Shown piece by piece: positions 7,667-15,816 of a DNA stretch of 64,000 bases. The notes under the pieces are model-generated. The model was not told the DNA's origin, made no database searches, and worked only from the letters and a program-made list of their open reading frames with translations. Every line of letters starts with the position of its first letter. Position 1 is the stretch's first letter. Both the position numbers and the translations under genes were made by a program. The DNA is from Pseudomonadota bacterium (GTDB lineage: Bacteria > Pseudomonadota > Gammaproteobacteria > Steroidobacterales > Steroidobacteraceae): positions 62,001 through 126,000 of the forward strand of contig JADJOO010000007.1 in NCBI GenBank assembly GCA_016713725.1, written 5' to 3'.

Positions 7667-8538
7667 CATTCGTGTCTGCGGCTCGTCAGGTCACGATGGC
7701 GAACGAGTGCGACACCATCGCTGCCGCGGAAATGAGCAGCCAGGCGCTCGGCCAGGTAAACGGACCGGTGCTGGCCGCCGGTGCAGCCGACGGCGACGGT
7801 GAGATAGCTGCGGTTGGACCGCACCAGGGAAGGCAGCCAGCGTGCAACGAAGTCACGCACGTCCTCGAAGAACCGGTTCACTTCGGCCTCCTTGTCGAGG
7901 AACCGCGCGACCGGTTCATCACGTCCGGTCAGCTCCCTCAGGGCCGGGTCCCAGTACGGGTTCGGCAGCGCACGAGCGTCGAACACGAAGTCCGCATCGT
8001 CGGGCACGCCGTGCCGATAAGCGAACGACTGGAACAGGAGTGATGGCCCGGACTTCGCGCGGTCGACCACGCGTCCCCGAACCAGCTCGCGCAGTTCGTG
8101 CACCGACAGGCGCGAGGTGTCGATCGTCAGGTCGGCCGCGTTGGCGAGCGGTGCCAGCAGACGTTCTTCCTGCTCCAGGGCTTCCATGAGCCCCACGCCA
8201 TGGCGGGTGAGCGGATGCCTGCGCCGCGTTTCGCTGAAACGCTTGAGCAGCGTCTCGCGATCGGCGCGCAGGAACAACGTCTCGCACGCGATGCCGCTCT
8301 TGCCCAGCGTCTCGACCAGCCGCGGCACCTCCGCCAGGTCTTCAGGGCGATTGCGCGCATCGACGCCGACGGCCGTCTGGCGGTACGTGGATTCGCTGGT
8401 GCGGACGGTGTAAGCGATGAATCCGGGCAGGAGGCCAGCCGGGATGTTGTCGACGCAATAAAAGTCGAGGTCCTCCAGCATGTCGAGCGCGACGCTCTTG
8501 CCGGAGCCCGACAGCCCGCTGACCACGATCAATCGCAT
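7666..8538 (-). CDS. rapZ: RNase adapter / nucleotide-binding protein RapZ
   Basis: A 290-residue RapZ (YvcJ/UPF0042) protein. In enterobacteria it delivers the GlmZ small RNA to RNase E and so controls amino-sugar supply to the wall. Walker A GLSGSGKS is at residues 8-15, followed by ALDMLEDLDFYCVDNIP. The central KRFSETRRRHPL segment and the C-terminal CTGGQHRSVYLAERLA are family signatures. Here it follows hpf after 66 bases; the ptsN gene usually between them is missing. GlmZ dependence in this lineage is not established, and the glucosamine-related role is inferred from the family. Confidence 0.95.
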   Translation of the reverse strand: MRLIVVSGLSGSGKSVALDMLEDLDFYCVDNIPAGLLPGFIAYTVRTSESTYRQTAVGVDARNRPEDLAEVPRLVETLGKSGIACETLFLRADRETLLKRFSETRRRHPLTRHGVGLMEALEQEERLLAPLANAADLTIDTSRLSVHELRELVRGRVVDRAKSGPSLLFQSFAYRHGVPDDADFVFDARALPNPYWDPALRELTGRDEPVARFLDKEAEVNRFFEDVRDFVARWLPSLVRSNRSYLTVAVGCTGGQHRSVYLAERLAAHFRGSDGVALVRHRDLTSRRHE

Positions 8539-8604
8539 CTGACGCCACCACCCCTGCGCAGAACGCCTGCCCGTCCGGATTGTCGCCGGATTCAGGGTTC
8601 GCCG

Positions 8605-8931
8605 TCAGGGTGAAATCCCGGTTCCGTGACGGTGTCGCGCCGCCTGCGGGTCGCGATGCTTCTCCTTGTGGCGGCGCACCTGCTCGTCGAGCTTGTCCGC
8701 CATGAGGTCGATGGCGGCATACATGTCGTCGTGGACGGTGGCTGCATGCACGGTGGTGCCGGACAGGCGAATCGTCGACTCGGCCTCGTGCCGCAGCTTC
8801 TCGACCGTAAGCGTGCAGTGCACGTCGATGACGCGGTCGCAGTGCCGCAGGATGCGCGCAATCTTCTTCTCGACATAACTCCGCAGCGGCGGCGTGATTT
8901 CGACGTGGTGTCCGCTCAGGTTGACTTGCAT
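8605..8931 (-). CDS. hpf: Ribosome hibernation promoting factor, short form
   Basis: A 108-residue member of the HPF/RaiA family that binds the 30S subunit in stationary phase and promotes 100S dimers. It shows the S30AE domain only: MQVNLSGHHVEITPPLRSYV, then KKIARILRHCDRVIDVHCTL and VHAATVHDDMYAAIDLMADK. There is no C-terminal dimerisation domain, so it is the short HPF class. The start ATG at 8931 has an AGGAG ribosome binding site 10 bases upstream. It lies in the classic rpoN-hpf position and is probably expressed with rpoN. Confidence 0.93.
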   Translation of the reverse strand: MQVNLSGHHVEITPPLRSYVEKKIARILRHCDRVIDVHCTLTVEKLRHEAESTIRLSGTTVHAATVHDDMYAAIDLMADKLDEQVRRHKEKHRDPQAARHRHGTGISP

Positions 8932-9014
8932 CGTCCCGGTCTCCTGTTGGTTTACCTGCTGCCTCTCGCTAATTCGATCACGCCCGCGGGAATCGGTTCC
9001 CGCCGGCACAGCTT

Positions 9015-10484
9015 TTATGCATGGGCGCGGGCGGCCGTCTGCCTGCGCTCGCTCGACGCAGCGAGGCCGAGCGCCTCGCGGTACTTGGCAACTGTCCGCC
9101 TCGCCACCTTCACGCCCTCGTCCGCCAGCAGCGTCGCCAGCTGGGCGTCGCTCAGCGGCTTCCCGGGCAATTCCTCCGCGATCAGCTTGCGGATGCGGGC
9201 GCGGATGACGACCGACGATACGTCCTCGCCGTCGGCGCCAGAGACGTGACTGGAGAAAAAATACCGGAACTCGAAGATGCCGCGCGGCGTGTGCATGTAC
9301 TTGCCCGTCGTCACGCGCGAGATGGTCGATTCGTGCATCGACACCGCCTCGGCCACGTCGCGCAGGATCATGGGTTGCATCGCCTCGTCGCCGCGCTCGA
9401 GGAACGCGGCCTGGCGCTGGACAATCGAGCGGGCCACCTTCAGCAGCGTCTCGTTGCGGATCTCGAGGCTGCGGATCAGCCAGCGGGCTTCCTGCAGCTG
9501 TGCACGCAGCGAGGCGTAATCGGCCGAACGTGAGACCAGGCCCGCATAGCCCTGGTTGACCCTCAGGCGAGGCACCGAGCCCGCATTGAGTTCGACGGCC
9601 CAGCCCTGTTCGGTGCGACGCACGAACACGTCGGGGACGACGTACTCGGGTTGCGCGCCTTCGAACGCGGAGCCAGGTCGCGGATGGCAGCTGCGCACGA
9701 GCGCAAGTGCAACCTGGAGTGAATCCTCCTCGGCACCGAGCGCGCGGCGCAGCGTGGCGAGATCCTTGTCCGCAACGGACTGGAGATGGTCGCGTGCGAT
9801 GGCGATCGCGAGATCGCGTCCCGGCGTGTCCTCGTCCAGCTGCGCGAGCTGGAGGATCAGGCATTCGCTCAGCGTGCGGGCACCGACGCCGGCCGGATCG
9901 AGCGTCTGCACGAGCGCCAGCACCTGTTCGACGTCCGCCTCCGTGACGGGCAGGTCGGCGCTCAGGTCCCGGGCGATTTCGGCGGTCGTCAGGGTGAGGT
10001 AGCCGTCGTCGTTCAATGCGTCGACGATCGCCTCGCCGATCCACACCTGGCGCGGATCGAGCGGGCTGATTTCGAGCTGCCAGACCAGGTGCTGGTGCAG
10101 GTCGCGGCCGCGTTCATCGGTGAATTCGAGCGGGCGGTCGTCGTCGTCGGAGCGGGACCCGTCGCCGGACGGTGTCGAGGACTCGGCCCAGGGGTCTTCC
10201 ATCTCGACGATGACGTCATCGGGACCGGGGTCGTCGGATTCGGAGGCTTCGCCCCCTTCCGCGGACTCGGTTTCCGCCTCGCCCGCTGGCGTGACCTGGT
10301 CGAGCGGGGTGAGGTCGATCGAGTCGTCCTCTTCCTGCTCGAGCATGACGTTGGCCTCGAGCGCCTCCATCACCTGTGCCTGCAGCTCGAGCACGGGCAG
10401 TTGCAGCAGCTTGATGGCCTGCTGCAGCTGCGGGGTCATCGTAAGCTGCTGACCGAGCTTGAGTTGCAGGGCCGGCTTGAGCAT
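9015..10484 (-). CDS. rpoN: RNA polymerase sigma-54 factor
   Basis: Alternative sigma factor that recognises -24/-12 promoters and needs enhancer-binding activators. The 489-residue protein begins with the glutamine- and leucine-rich region I (LKLGQQLTMTPQLQQAIKLLQ), has an acidic region II, the core-binding domain, the helix-turn-helix part (ISRVTTGKYMHTPRGIFEFRYFF in part) and the RpoN box ARRTVAKYRE near residue 463. Length is normal. It lies downstream of lptB after a 51-base gap. No transcription activator of this sigma factor is encoded in the window; pilA at the right edge is a typical target in related bacteria. Confidence 0.96.
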   Translation of the reverse strand: MLKPALQLKLGQQLTMTPQLQQAIKLLQLPVLELQAQVMEALEANVMLEQEEDDSIDLTPLDQVTPAGEAETESAEGGEASESDDPGPDDVIVEMEDPWAESSTPSGDGSRSDDDDRPLEFTDERGRDLHQHLVWQLEISPLDPRQVWIGEAIVDALNDDGYLTLTTAEIARDLSADLPVTEADVEQVLALVQTLDPAGVGARTLSECLILQLAQLDEDTPGRDLAIAIARDHLQSVADKDLATLRRALGAEEDSLQVALALVRSCHPRPGSAFEGAQPEYVVPDVFVRRTEQGWAVELNAGSVPRLRVNQGYAGLVSRSADYASLRAQLQEARWLIRSLEIRNETLLKVARSIVQRQAAFLERGDEAMQPMILRDVAEAVSMHESTISRVTTGKYMHTPRGIFEFRYFFSSHVSGADGEDVSSVVIRARIRKLIAEELPGKPLSDAQLATLLADEGVKVARRTVAKYREALGLAASSERRQTAARAHA

Positions 10485-10535
10485 GGACGAATCGGCGATC
10501 GAAGCGAAAGCGGGGCTGGACTCGCGCCAGCCGTT

Positions 10536-11270
10536 TCAGAGGCGGAAGTCCTGCCCCAAGTAGACCTCACGCACCTGAGGATTGGCAAGAATCTCTTCGG
10601 CCGAACCGGACGCGATCACACTTCCGGCGCTGACTATGTACGCGCGGCTGCAAATGCCGAGCGTTTCACGCACGTTGTGGTCGGTGATCAGTACGCCGAT
10701 GTTGCGCGAACTGAGGTGGCGGATGATGCGCTGGATGTCGATCACCGAAATCGGATCCACGCCGGCGAACGGTTCGTCGAGCAGGATGAAGCGCGGCTGC
10801 GCGGCCAGCGCGCGCGCGATCTCGACCCGCCGGCGCTCGCCGCCTGACAGGCTCATGCCGCTGCTCGAACGGATGTGGCCGATGTGCAACTCCTCGAGCA
10901 GCGAATCCAGCGCCGCGAGACGCGCGTCGTCGTCGTCGAGGTCGGCTCGAGTCTCGAGAATCGCAAGAATGTTGTCCGCGACCGACAGTTTGCGGAACAC
11001 CGACGCTTCCTGCGGCAGGTAGCCGACGCCCAGCTGGGCGCGACGGTACATCGGCAGGCGAGTCAGTTCCTGGTCATCGAGGTGGATGCGGCCGTCATCA
11101 CACGGCACCAGGCCCACGATCATGTAGAACGCCGTGGTCTTGCCGGCACCGTTCGGGCCGAGCAGGCCGACGACTTCGCCGGAGGTGACCTCGAGCGAAA
11201 GGTCTTTCACCACCTGCCGCGAGCGATAGCTCTTGCCCAGCGCCTCGGCGCGCAACCGGCTGATCGTCAT
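10536..11270 (-). CDS. lptB: LPS export ABC transporter ATP-binding protein LptB
   Basis: Cytoplasmic ATPase of the LptB2FGC complex that extracts LPS from the inner membrane. The 244 residues carry Walker A GPNGAGKTT, the signature LSGGERRRVEIARAL, Walker B ILLDEPFAGVDP and the H-loop ITDHNVRETL. I start at the ATG at 11270, which overlaps the lptA stop (ATGA). An upstream continuation of the frame exists but reads through lptA. LptF and LptG are not in the window. Confidence 0.95.
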   Translation of the reverse strand: MTISRLRAEALGKSYRSRQVVKDLSLEVTSGEVVGLLGPNGAGKTTAFYMIVGLVPCDDGRIHLDDQELTRLPMYRRAQLGVGYLPQEASVFRKLSVADNILAILETRADLDDDDARLAALDSLLEELHIGHIRSSSGMSLSGGERRRVEIARALAAQPRFILLDEPFAGVDPISVIDIQRIIRHLSSRNIGVLITDHNVRETLGICSRAYIVSAGSVIASGSAEEILANPQVREVYLGQDFRL

Positions 11271-11929
11271 GGGCCACTGCCATTGTCGGGCTTTGCCGCG
11301 GACGTCTTCTGCGGGGGATTGATCGTGATCTTCACGCCGCCTGGATCTTTCTCGTCCGGGTTGGCCTGCACGCGCTCGCGGCCGATGTCGTAGACCAGCG
11401 TGTTGCCGCGAATCTCGTTGTTGCCGTCGGTGAGCCAGGCATCTCCCGTCAGGAGCACGGTTGCGGCCTTGACGTCGTAGTCGATGGCGGCCGCGCGTCC
11501 CCGCGCCACCTGGTTCCTTTCCTTGAGCTGCTGCTCGAACTGCGCCGGCGTGCCCTTGATCGACGCGCTGGCGATCGCGTTGTTCTTGAACATCACGCGC
11601 GCCTCGCTCGACTGCAGCTTGCCGCCGGGCACCGTGATCATCACGTCGCCCTGCAGCCGCCACTCGGAGTTGTTGAACTCGAGGCCGGTCGCGCTCGCCT
11701 GCTGCGCGGTCACCTCGAGGCCGCCCTGCGTGATCTTCACGCGCTTGAACAGCAGCGTGTTGTTCTTGTAGTCGAAATCCGACGACGCGGCTTCGAGGTT
11801 GATCGGGAGCTCCGAGTTGCCTGCGGGCAGTCCGGTCTGCGCGTGAGCGAACGGGAGCGCGCCCAGCAGCGACACGGCGGCCAGGAGCAAGCTGCGCGCC
11901 TGTCGGCGTTTAAGGAATGAACTGGCCAT
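11267..11929 (-). CDS. lptA: LPS transport periplasmic protein LptA
   Basis: Periplasmic bridge protein that carries LPS from LptC to LptD. 220 residues: a signal peptide (RRQARSLLLAAVSLLGALPFAHA, about 30 residues) and an OstA-type beta-jellyroll domain (INLEAASSDFDYKNNTLLF, then GLEVTAQQASATGLEFNNSEW). The C-terminal tail is extended and proline/lysine-rich (GGVKITINPPQKTSAAKPDNG), longer than the enterobacterial protein. It overlaps lptC upstream by 20 bases and lptB downstream by 4, showing tight coupling. Confidence 0.9.
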   Translation of the reverse strand: MASSFLKRRQARSLLLAAVSLLGALPFAHAQTGLPAGNSELPINLEAASSDFDYKNNTLLFKRVKITQGGLEVTAQQASATGLEFNNSEWRLQGDVMITVPGGKLQSSEARVMFKNNAIASASIKGTPAQFEQQLKERNQVARGRAAAIDYDVKAATVLLTGDAWLTDGNNEIRGNTLVYDIGRERVQANPDEKDPGGVKITINPPQKTSAAKPDNGSGP

Positions 11930-12494
11930 TGACGTTTGATTCTAGACGCAGCGTTCCCTGGTTCAAACCGACGCGCATGCCGCGTCCGCGCAATTGGTGG
12001 GGTCCGAAATCCAGCGTCACGGGTGCCGCGGTCTGCACTACGTTCGTGCGCGTGTCGTAAGCCAGCTCGTCAGTGCGGATGATCGCCTTGCCCTCGCCGC
12101 GCTCCGCCGTGCCGACGACGAGCACGTTGCCTTCCAGCTGCAGCGACCCGCGATCGCTCGGCATGCGTCCGCGGTCGGCGGTAACGCGCCATTCGCCCTG
12201 CTCCTGCGTGGTGTAGTCGAGTTCGAGTTGTGCCAGGTGCACGCTCTGGTCCGTGAGCTGTTGCTCGATCGACCTGGCACGCACCACGACCCGCGGCCGG
12301 CCATCCGCACCGAGTTCGGTGAGCTTGGCGTAGTTCAGGTAATAGCCGCGTTCGTCCGCGGCAGCGGCGGACTCCGTCGCATCGTCCTGGCCGCCCACCA
12401 GCATCTTGAGCAGCAGGGCGCCGCCGGCCACCACCGCGACCATCGTCACGATGCGCTGGATCAGGTGCCGTGTGCGGTCAGCAGCAGATCGCAT
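11910..12494 (-). CDS. lptC: LPS export protein LptC
   Basis: Bitopic inner-membrane protein of the LPS export complex. One membrane helix (about residues 13-31, QRIVTMVAVVAGGALLLKML in part) is followed by a periplasmic domain that receives LPS from LptB2FG: YYLNYAKLTELGADGRPRVV, the EGNVLVVGT strand and LRGRGMRVGLNQGTLRLESN. The 194 residues agree with the family. Its start lies 34 bases inside the 3' end of kdsC. Sequence conservation in LptC is low, so position between kdsC and lptA carries much of the assignment. Confidence 0.88.
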   Translation of the reverse strand: MRSAADRTRHLIQRIVTMVAVVAGGALLLKMLVGGQDDATESAAAADERGYYLNYAKLTELGADGRPRVVVRARSIEQQLTDQSVHLAQLELDYTTQEQGEWRVTADRGRMPSDRGSLQLEGNVLVVGTAERGEGKAIIRTDELAYDTRTNVVQTAAPVTLDFGPHQLRGRGMRVGLNQGTLRLESNVNGQFIP

Positions 12495-12967
12495 ACTTCT
12501 CTCACGGCGCCGTGGCCGCCGGCCGAAGGCGTGGTCCAGTGGGCTGCGGCGCGCGCCGTCGCATGGGCATCCGCCACGGCGACCGCCAGGACTGCGCGCT
12601 CGAGCATCGGCACGTCGGGAGTGTCGTCGCCCACGCAGGCCAGCGCATCGGCAGCGACCTGCAGTTCGTGCAGGAGTTCGTCGAGTGCAGCGCGCTTGTC
12701 TGCAATGCCCTGGCGCACGTGGCGAATGCCCAGTTCAGCCGCACGGCGCGTGACCGCCGGCGAATCGCGGCCGGAGATGATGGCCACGGCGATGCCCGCG
12801 CGCTGCACGGCGACGATGCCGGAGCCGTCACGCACGTGGAAGACCTTCGTCTCTTCGCCATGGGCGGTGATGTGCAGGCGTCCGTCGGTCAGCACGCCGT
12901 CGACGTCGAGCACGAGCAGCCGCACCCGGCGGGCACGCTCGAGCAGCGCGGGGTCGTGCTGGGTCAC
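12461..12967 (-). CDS. kdsC: 3-deoxy-manno-octulosonate-8-phosphate phosphatase
   Basis: HAD-family phosphatase that releases Kdo from Kdo-8-phosphate, the second-last step before CMP-Kdo. The 168-residue protein contains the catalytic motif LLVLDVDGVLTDG (first Asp is the nucleophile), VFHVRDGSGI, IISGRDSPAVTRRAAEL and GDDTPDVPML for magnesium binding. The start is a GTG at 12967 overlapping the kdsD stop by four bases. It belongs to the C1-type, cap-less tetrameric subgroup by length and motifs. Confidence 0.94.
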   Translation of the reverse strand: MTQHDPALLERARRVRLLVLDVDGVLTDGRLHITAHGEETKVFHVRDGSGIVAVQRAGIAVAIISGRDSPAVTRRAAELGIRHVRQGIADKRAALDELLHELQVAADALACVGDDTPDVPMLERAVLAVAVADAHATARAAAHWTTPSAGGHGAVREVCDLLLTAHGT

Positions 12968-13944
12968 ATGACACCCGCGCGCAGCAGGTCGTGGACGTTG
13001 AGGGCGCCGACCAGCAGCCGGTCGTCATTCGACTGCACGACCGGCAGGGACGTGATGCGATGCGTCTCCATCAGGTGCACGGCCTCGGCTGCGAGCATCC
13101 GCGGTTCGGCAACCTTGCACTTCGTCGTCATGACGTCAGCCATGCGCGTGGCATGGATGTCGAGTTGCCTGTCGAGCGTGCGACGCAGGTCGCCGTCGGT
13201 GAAGATTCCAAGCACGCGGCCAGTGGCGTCCACCACGGTGGTCATGCCGAGGCCCTTGCGGCTCATCTCCAGCAGGCCGGCGCTCAGCGGCGTGTCCGGG
13301 CCGACCCGCGGCAGCTCGTCGCCTTTGCGCATCACGTCTTCGACGTGCAGCAGCAGGCGCCGGCCGAGGCTGCCGCCCGGGTGCGAGCGTGCGAAGTCCT
13401 CCTCGGTGAAGCCACGGGCCTCGAGCACCGCGATCGCGAGCGCATCACCCATGGCGAGGGTTGCTGTCGTGCTCGCCGTCGGCGCGAGGTTGAGCGGGCA
13501 GGCTTCGGCGGGCACGCTGACGTCGAGCGTGACGGTTGCGTAGCGGGCCAGGGTGGAACCGCCGTTGCCCGTCAATGCGATCAGCGGAGTGTCGAGCCGC
13601 TTGATGACCGGCAGAATGGTCAGCAGCTCGTCCGTCTCGCCGGAGTTCGAGAGTGCGAGCACGACGTCGGCCGCCGTGATCATGCCGATGTCGCCATGGC
13701 TGGCCTCGGCGGGATGCAGGAAAAATGACGGGGTGCCGGTGCTGGCGAGCGTCGAGGCGATCTTGCTGCCGACGTGGCCGGACTTGCCCATGCCGGTCAC
13801 GACGACCTTGCCGGTGCAGGCCAGGACGACGTCACAGGCGCGGGCGAACGAGTCGTCGAGACGGTGCTCGAGCGCGGCGACCGCTGCGGCCTCGGTGGCG
13901 AGGACACGGCGGCCGCGGGCGATCATCAGGCTCGGGTCGGTCAT
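12964..13944 (-). CDS. kdsD: Arabinose-5-phosphate isomerase KdsD
   Basis: Converts ribulose-5-phosphate to arabinose-5-phosphate, the committed precursor of Kdo. A 326-residue protein: an SIS sugar-isomerase domain (VVVTGMGKSGHVGSKIAST, then HPAEASHGDIGM and ALSNSGETDELL) followed by two CBS domains (DVMRKGDELPRVGPDTPLS and ADVMTTKCKVAEPRMLAAE). I start at the ATG at 13944 (MTDPSLMIARGRRVL); a further open stretch upstream runs antisense to ibaG. It heads the long minus-strand run and is divergent from ibaG, with a 102-base shared promoter region. Confidence 0.94.
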   Translation of the reverse strand: MTDPSLMIARGRRVLATEAAAVAALEHRLDDSFARACDVVLACTGKVVVTGMGKSGHVGSKIASTLASTGTPSFFLHPAEASHGDIGMITAADVVLALSNSGETDELLTILPVIKRLDTPLIALTGNGGSTLARYATVTLDVSVPAEACPLNLAPTASTTATLAMGDALAIAVLEARGFTEEDFARSHPGGSLGRRLLLHVEDVMRKGDELPRVGPDTPLSAGLLEMSRKGLGMTTVVDATGRVLGIFTDGDLRRTLDRQLDIHATRMADVMTTKCKVAEPRMLAAEAVHLMETHRITSLPVVQSNDDRLLVGALNVHDLLRAGVM

Positions 13945-14046
13945 GGCACGGGCGGGGCGATCCAGGAAGGTCGACAGTCTACAGCCTACAGCCGGCAGGC
14001 CTTCTCCTTTAGACTCGTCGGCTGTATCCGACCCGGCGAAACCACC
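13945..14046. promoter_or_regulatory. Divergent promoter region kdsD / ibaG
   Basis: 102 bases between the two divergent starts. TAGACT-like hexamers are present in both directions (around 14012-14017 for ibaG and in the CTGTAGACTGTAGGC area near 13975-13990 for kdsD), but neither has a convincing -35. It must hold the start signals for both the Kdo/LPS/rpoN run and ibaG-murA. In enterobacteria the mlaFEDCB genes sit between these units; here they are absent. Confidence 0.35.
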
Positions 14047-14304
14047 ATGACGGCCGACGAAGTCACCCAATTGATCCTCACCGGCCTGCCCGGTGCCCAG
14101 GTCCGCGTGCTGACCGACGACGATACTCATTTCGAGGCCATCGTCATCGCGACCCAGTTCGAGGGCAAGCGCTCGATCCAGCGCCACCAGCTCGTGTACG
14201 CGGGGCTGGGTGCCAGGATGGGACGCGAGGTCCACGCCCTGTCGATCCAGGCCTACACCCCTGCCGAGTGGCAGGCCGAGCGGGGCGGCGCCGAGCCGCG
14301 CTGA
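14047..14304 (+). CDS. ibaG: BolA-family protein IbaG
   Basis: A small 85-residue BolA-like protein; the family works with monothiol glutaredoxins in iron-sulfur cluster handling. Visible family features are the class II KH-like fold sequence VTQLILTGLPGAQVRVL, DDTHFEAIVIATQFEGKRSI with the His used for cluster ligation, QRHQLVYAGLG, and HALSIQAYTPAEW. Adjacency to murA is the hallmark of ibaG (yrbA) rather than bolA. The start is the ATG at 14047; no convincing upstream alternative. The murA start follows after 14 bases. Confidence 0.92.
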   Translation: MTADEVTQLILTGLPGAQVRVLTDDDTHFEAIVIATQFEGKRSIQRHQLVYAGLGARMGREVHALSIQAYTPAEWQAERGGAEPR

Positions 14305-14318
14305 CCAGGAGCCGAGCC

Positions 14319-15581
14319 GTGGACAAACTGCAGATTCGGGGCGGCGTGCCGCTCGACGGCGAAGTACGCATTTCGGGCGCCAAGAACGCCGCCCTGCCGA
14401 TCCTGGCAGCCACCCTGCTCGCGGACTCGCCGGTCATCGTCAGCAACGTGCCGCACCTGCGTGACGTCACCACCATGATCGAACTGCTCGGACGCATGGG
14501 TGCCAGCGTGACGGTCGACGAGCGCATGCGCGTCGAGGTCGACCCGACGACGACGAACGAGACCTCCGCCCCGTACGAACTCGTCAAGACCATGCGCGCC
14601 GCGATCCTCGTGCTCGGTCCGCTGGTCGCGAAATACGGCCGCGCCGACGTTTCGCTGCCCGGGGGCTGCGCCATCGGCGCGCGCCCGGTCAACATCCACG
14701 TGGCCGGCCTGCAGGCCATGGGCGCAGAGGTTCACATCGAGAACGGCTACATCCGGGCCCGCGCCGGGCGCCTGCGGGGCGCGCGGATCGTCATGGACAC
14801 GGTCACCGTCACCGGCACCGAGAACCTGATGATGGCTGCGTGCCTGGCCGACGGGCAGACGATTCTCGAGAACGCGGCGCGCGAACCGGAAATCGTGGAC
14901 CTCGCCCAGTTCCTGATCGCCATGGGCGCGAAGATCACCGGGCACGGCACGGACACCATCCTGGTCGAGGGCGTCGAGCGCATGCACGGCACGCACTATG
15001 AGGTGTTGCCGGACCGCATCGAGGCGGGCACTTACCTGGTGGCTGGTGCGATCACCGGCGGCAGGGTCCGTGCGCGCAATGCCCGGGCCGAGCACCTGGA
15101 CGCGGTGCTGGGCAAGCTGATCGAAGCCGGCGCGGAAGTGATCCGCGGCGAAGGTTTTGTCGAGGTGAACATGCATGGCCGCCGGCCCAGGTCGGTCGAC
15201 ATCCGGACAGCGCCTCACCCGGGGTTTCCGACCGACATGCAGGCCCAGTTCGCGGCCCTGGACACCGTCGCGGAAGGGGTCGGCACCATCGTCGAGACGA
15301 TTTTCGAGAACCGGTTCATGCACTTGCTCGAAATGCGACGCATGGGCGCGGAAATCCGGCTGGAAGGCAATACGGCGATCATCAAGGGCGTGCCGAAACT
15401 GACCGCTGCGCCGGTCATGGCCACAGACCTGCGTGCCTCGGCCAGCCTCGTCATCGCGGGACTGGTGGCCGAGGGCACCACGGATGTCGAGCGCATCTAC
15501 CATATCGACCGTGGGTACGAATGCATCGAGGAAAAGCTGGCGGGCCTGGGCGCACAGATCCGGCGCGTCAACGACCGGGAC
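14319..15581 (+). CDS. murA: UDP-N-acetylglucosamine 1-carboxyvinyltransferase MurA (3' end disturbed)
   Basis: First committed enzyme of peptidoglycan synthesis; adds enolpyruvate to UDP-GlcNAc. The GTG start at 14319 gives MDKLQIRGGVPLDGEVRISG, and the catalytic cysteine (fosfomycin target) is Cys117 in LPGGCAIGARP. ENLMMAA and GFPTDMQAQ are also present. Homology ends with ECIEEKLAGLGAQIRRVNDR, about 421 codons, the normal length. No stop codon follows: the frame runs into a G-rich repeat and then into a poly-G block, so the true 3' end cannot be read. The end given is where family similarity stops. Confidence 0.92.
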
Positions 15582-15583
15582 CG

Positions 15584-15660
15584 GGGGATAGGGAATAGGG
15601 GAGGGTTGGGGATGGGGGTTGAGTCAGAGGTGAGCGTCCCCCCTTTCCCCTATCCCCTTT
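15584..15660 (+). repeat. G-rich inverted repeat at the murA 3' end
   Basis: The G-rich left arm (15584-15620, GGGGGATAGGGAATAGGGG and on) and the C-rich right arm (15639-15658, CCCCCCTTTCCCCTATCCCC) match the family seen after rapZ, ftsA and the M23 gene. Between them GAGGTGAGCGTCCCC resembles the right arm of the inverted repeat at 2611-2722, so two repeat types appear to be fused here. The element removes the expected murA stop codon. Confidence 0.65.
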
Positions 15661-15664
15661 TGGC

Positions 15665-15670
15665 TATAAT
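15665..15670 (+). promoter_or_regulatory. Consensus -10 box (TATAAT) with no gene behind it
   Basis: TTGGCTATAATGCGC contains a perfect -10 hexamer just downstream of the murA end. In many gammaproteobacteria the strong rplM-rpsI promoter lies at this place, immediately before petABC. Here a poly-G block follows within 15 bases instead of a gene. Calling it the rplM promoter is inference from gene order. Confidence 0.45.
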
Positions 15671-15679
15671 GCGCTGCTG

Positions 15680-15800
15680 CCCCCCTGGGGATCGGGGGGG
15701 GCTGGGGGGGGGGGGCGGGGAGGACCAGGGGGAGCCCCCCGCCCGTTCCGGGGGGGGGGGGGGGGGGGGGGGGCCCCCCCCGGCGGGCCGGGGGGGGGCC
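15680..15800. other. Poly-G/poly-C low-quality block
   Basis: About 120 bases made almost entirely of long G runs with some C runs, including more than 25 consecutive G at about 15751-15772 and following bases. It is unlike the complex sequence on both sides and encodes nothing. It looks like failed base calling or a bad gap fill. Conserved gene order suggests rplM and rpsI belong here. Confidence 0.75.
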
Positions 15801-15816
15801 CTGAGGAGAGAGCTGG

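Noticed and set aside
6128..7735. Plus-strand frame of over 500 codons opposite mgtE
   Set aside because: Histidine/arginine-rich shadow of mgtE; the minus-strand protein has all MgtE features.
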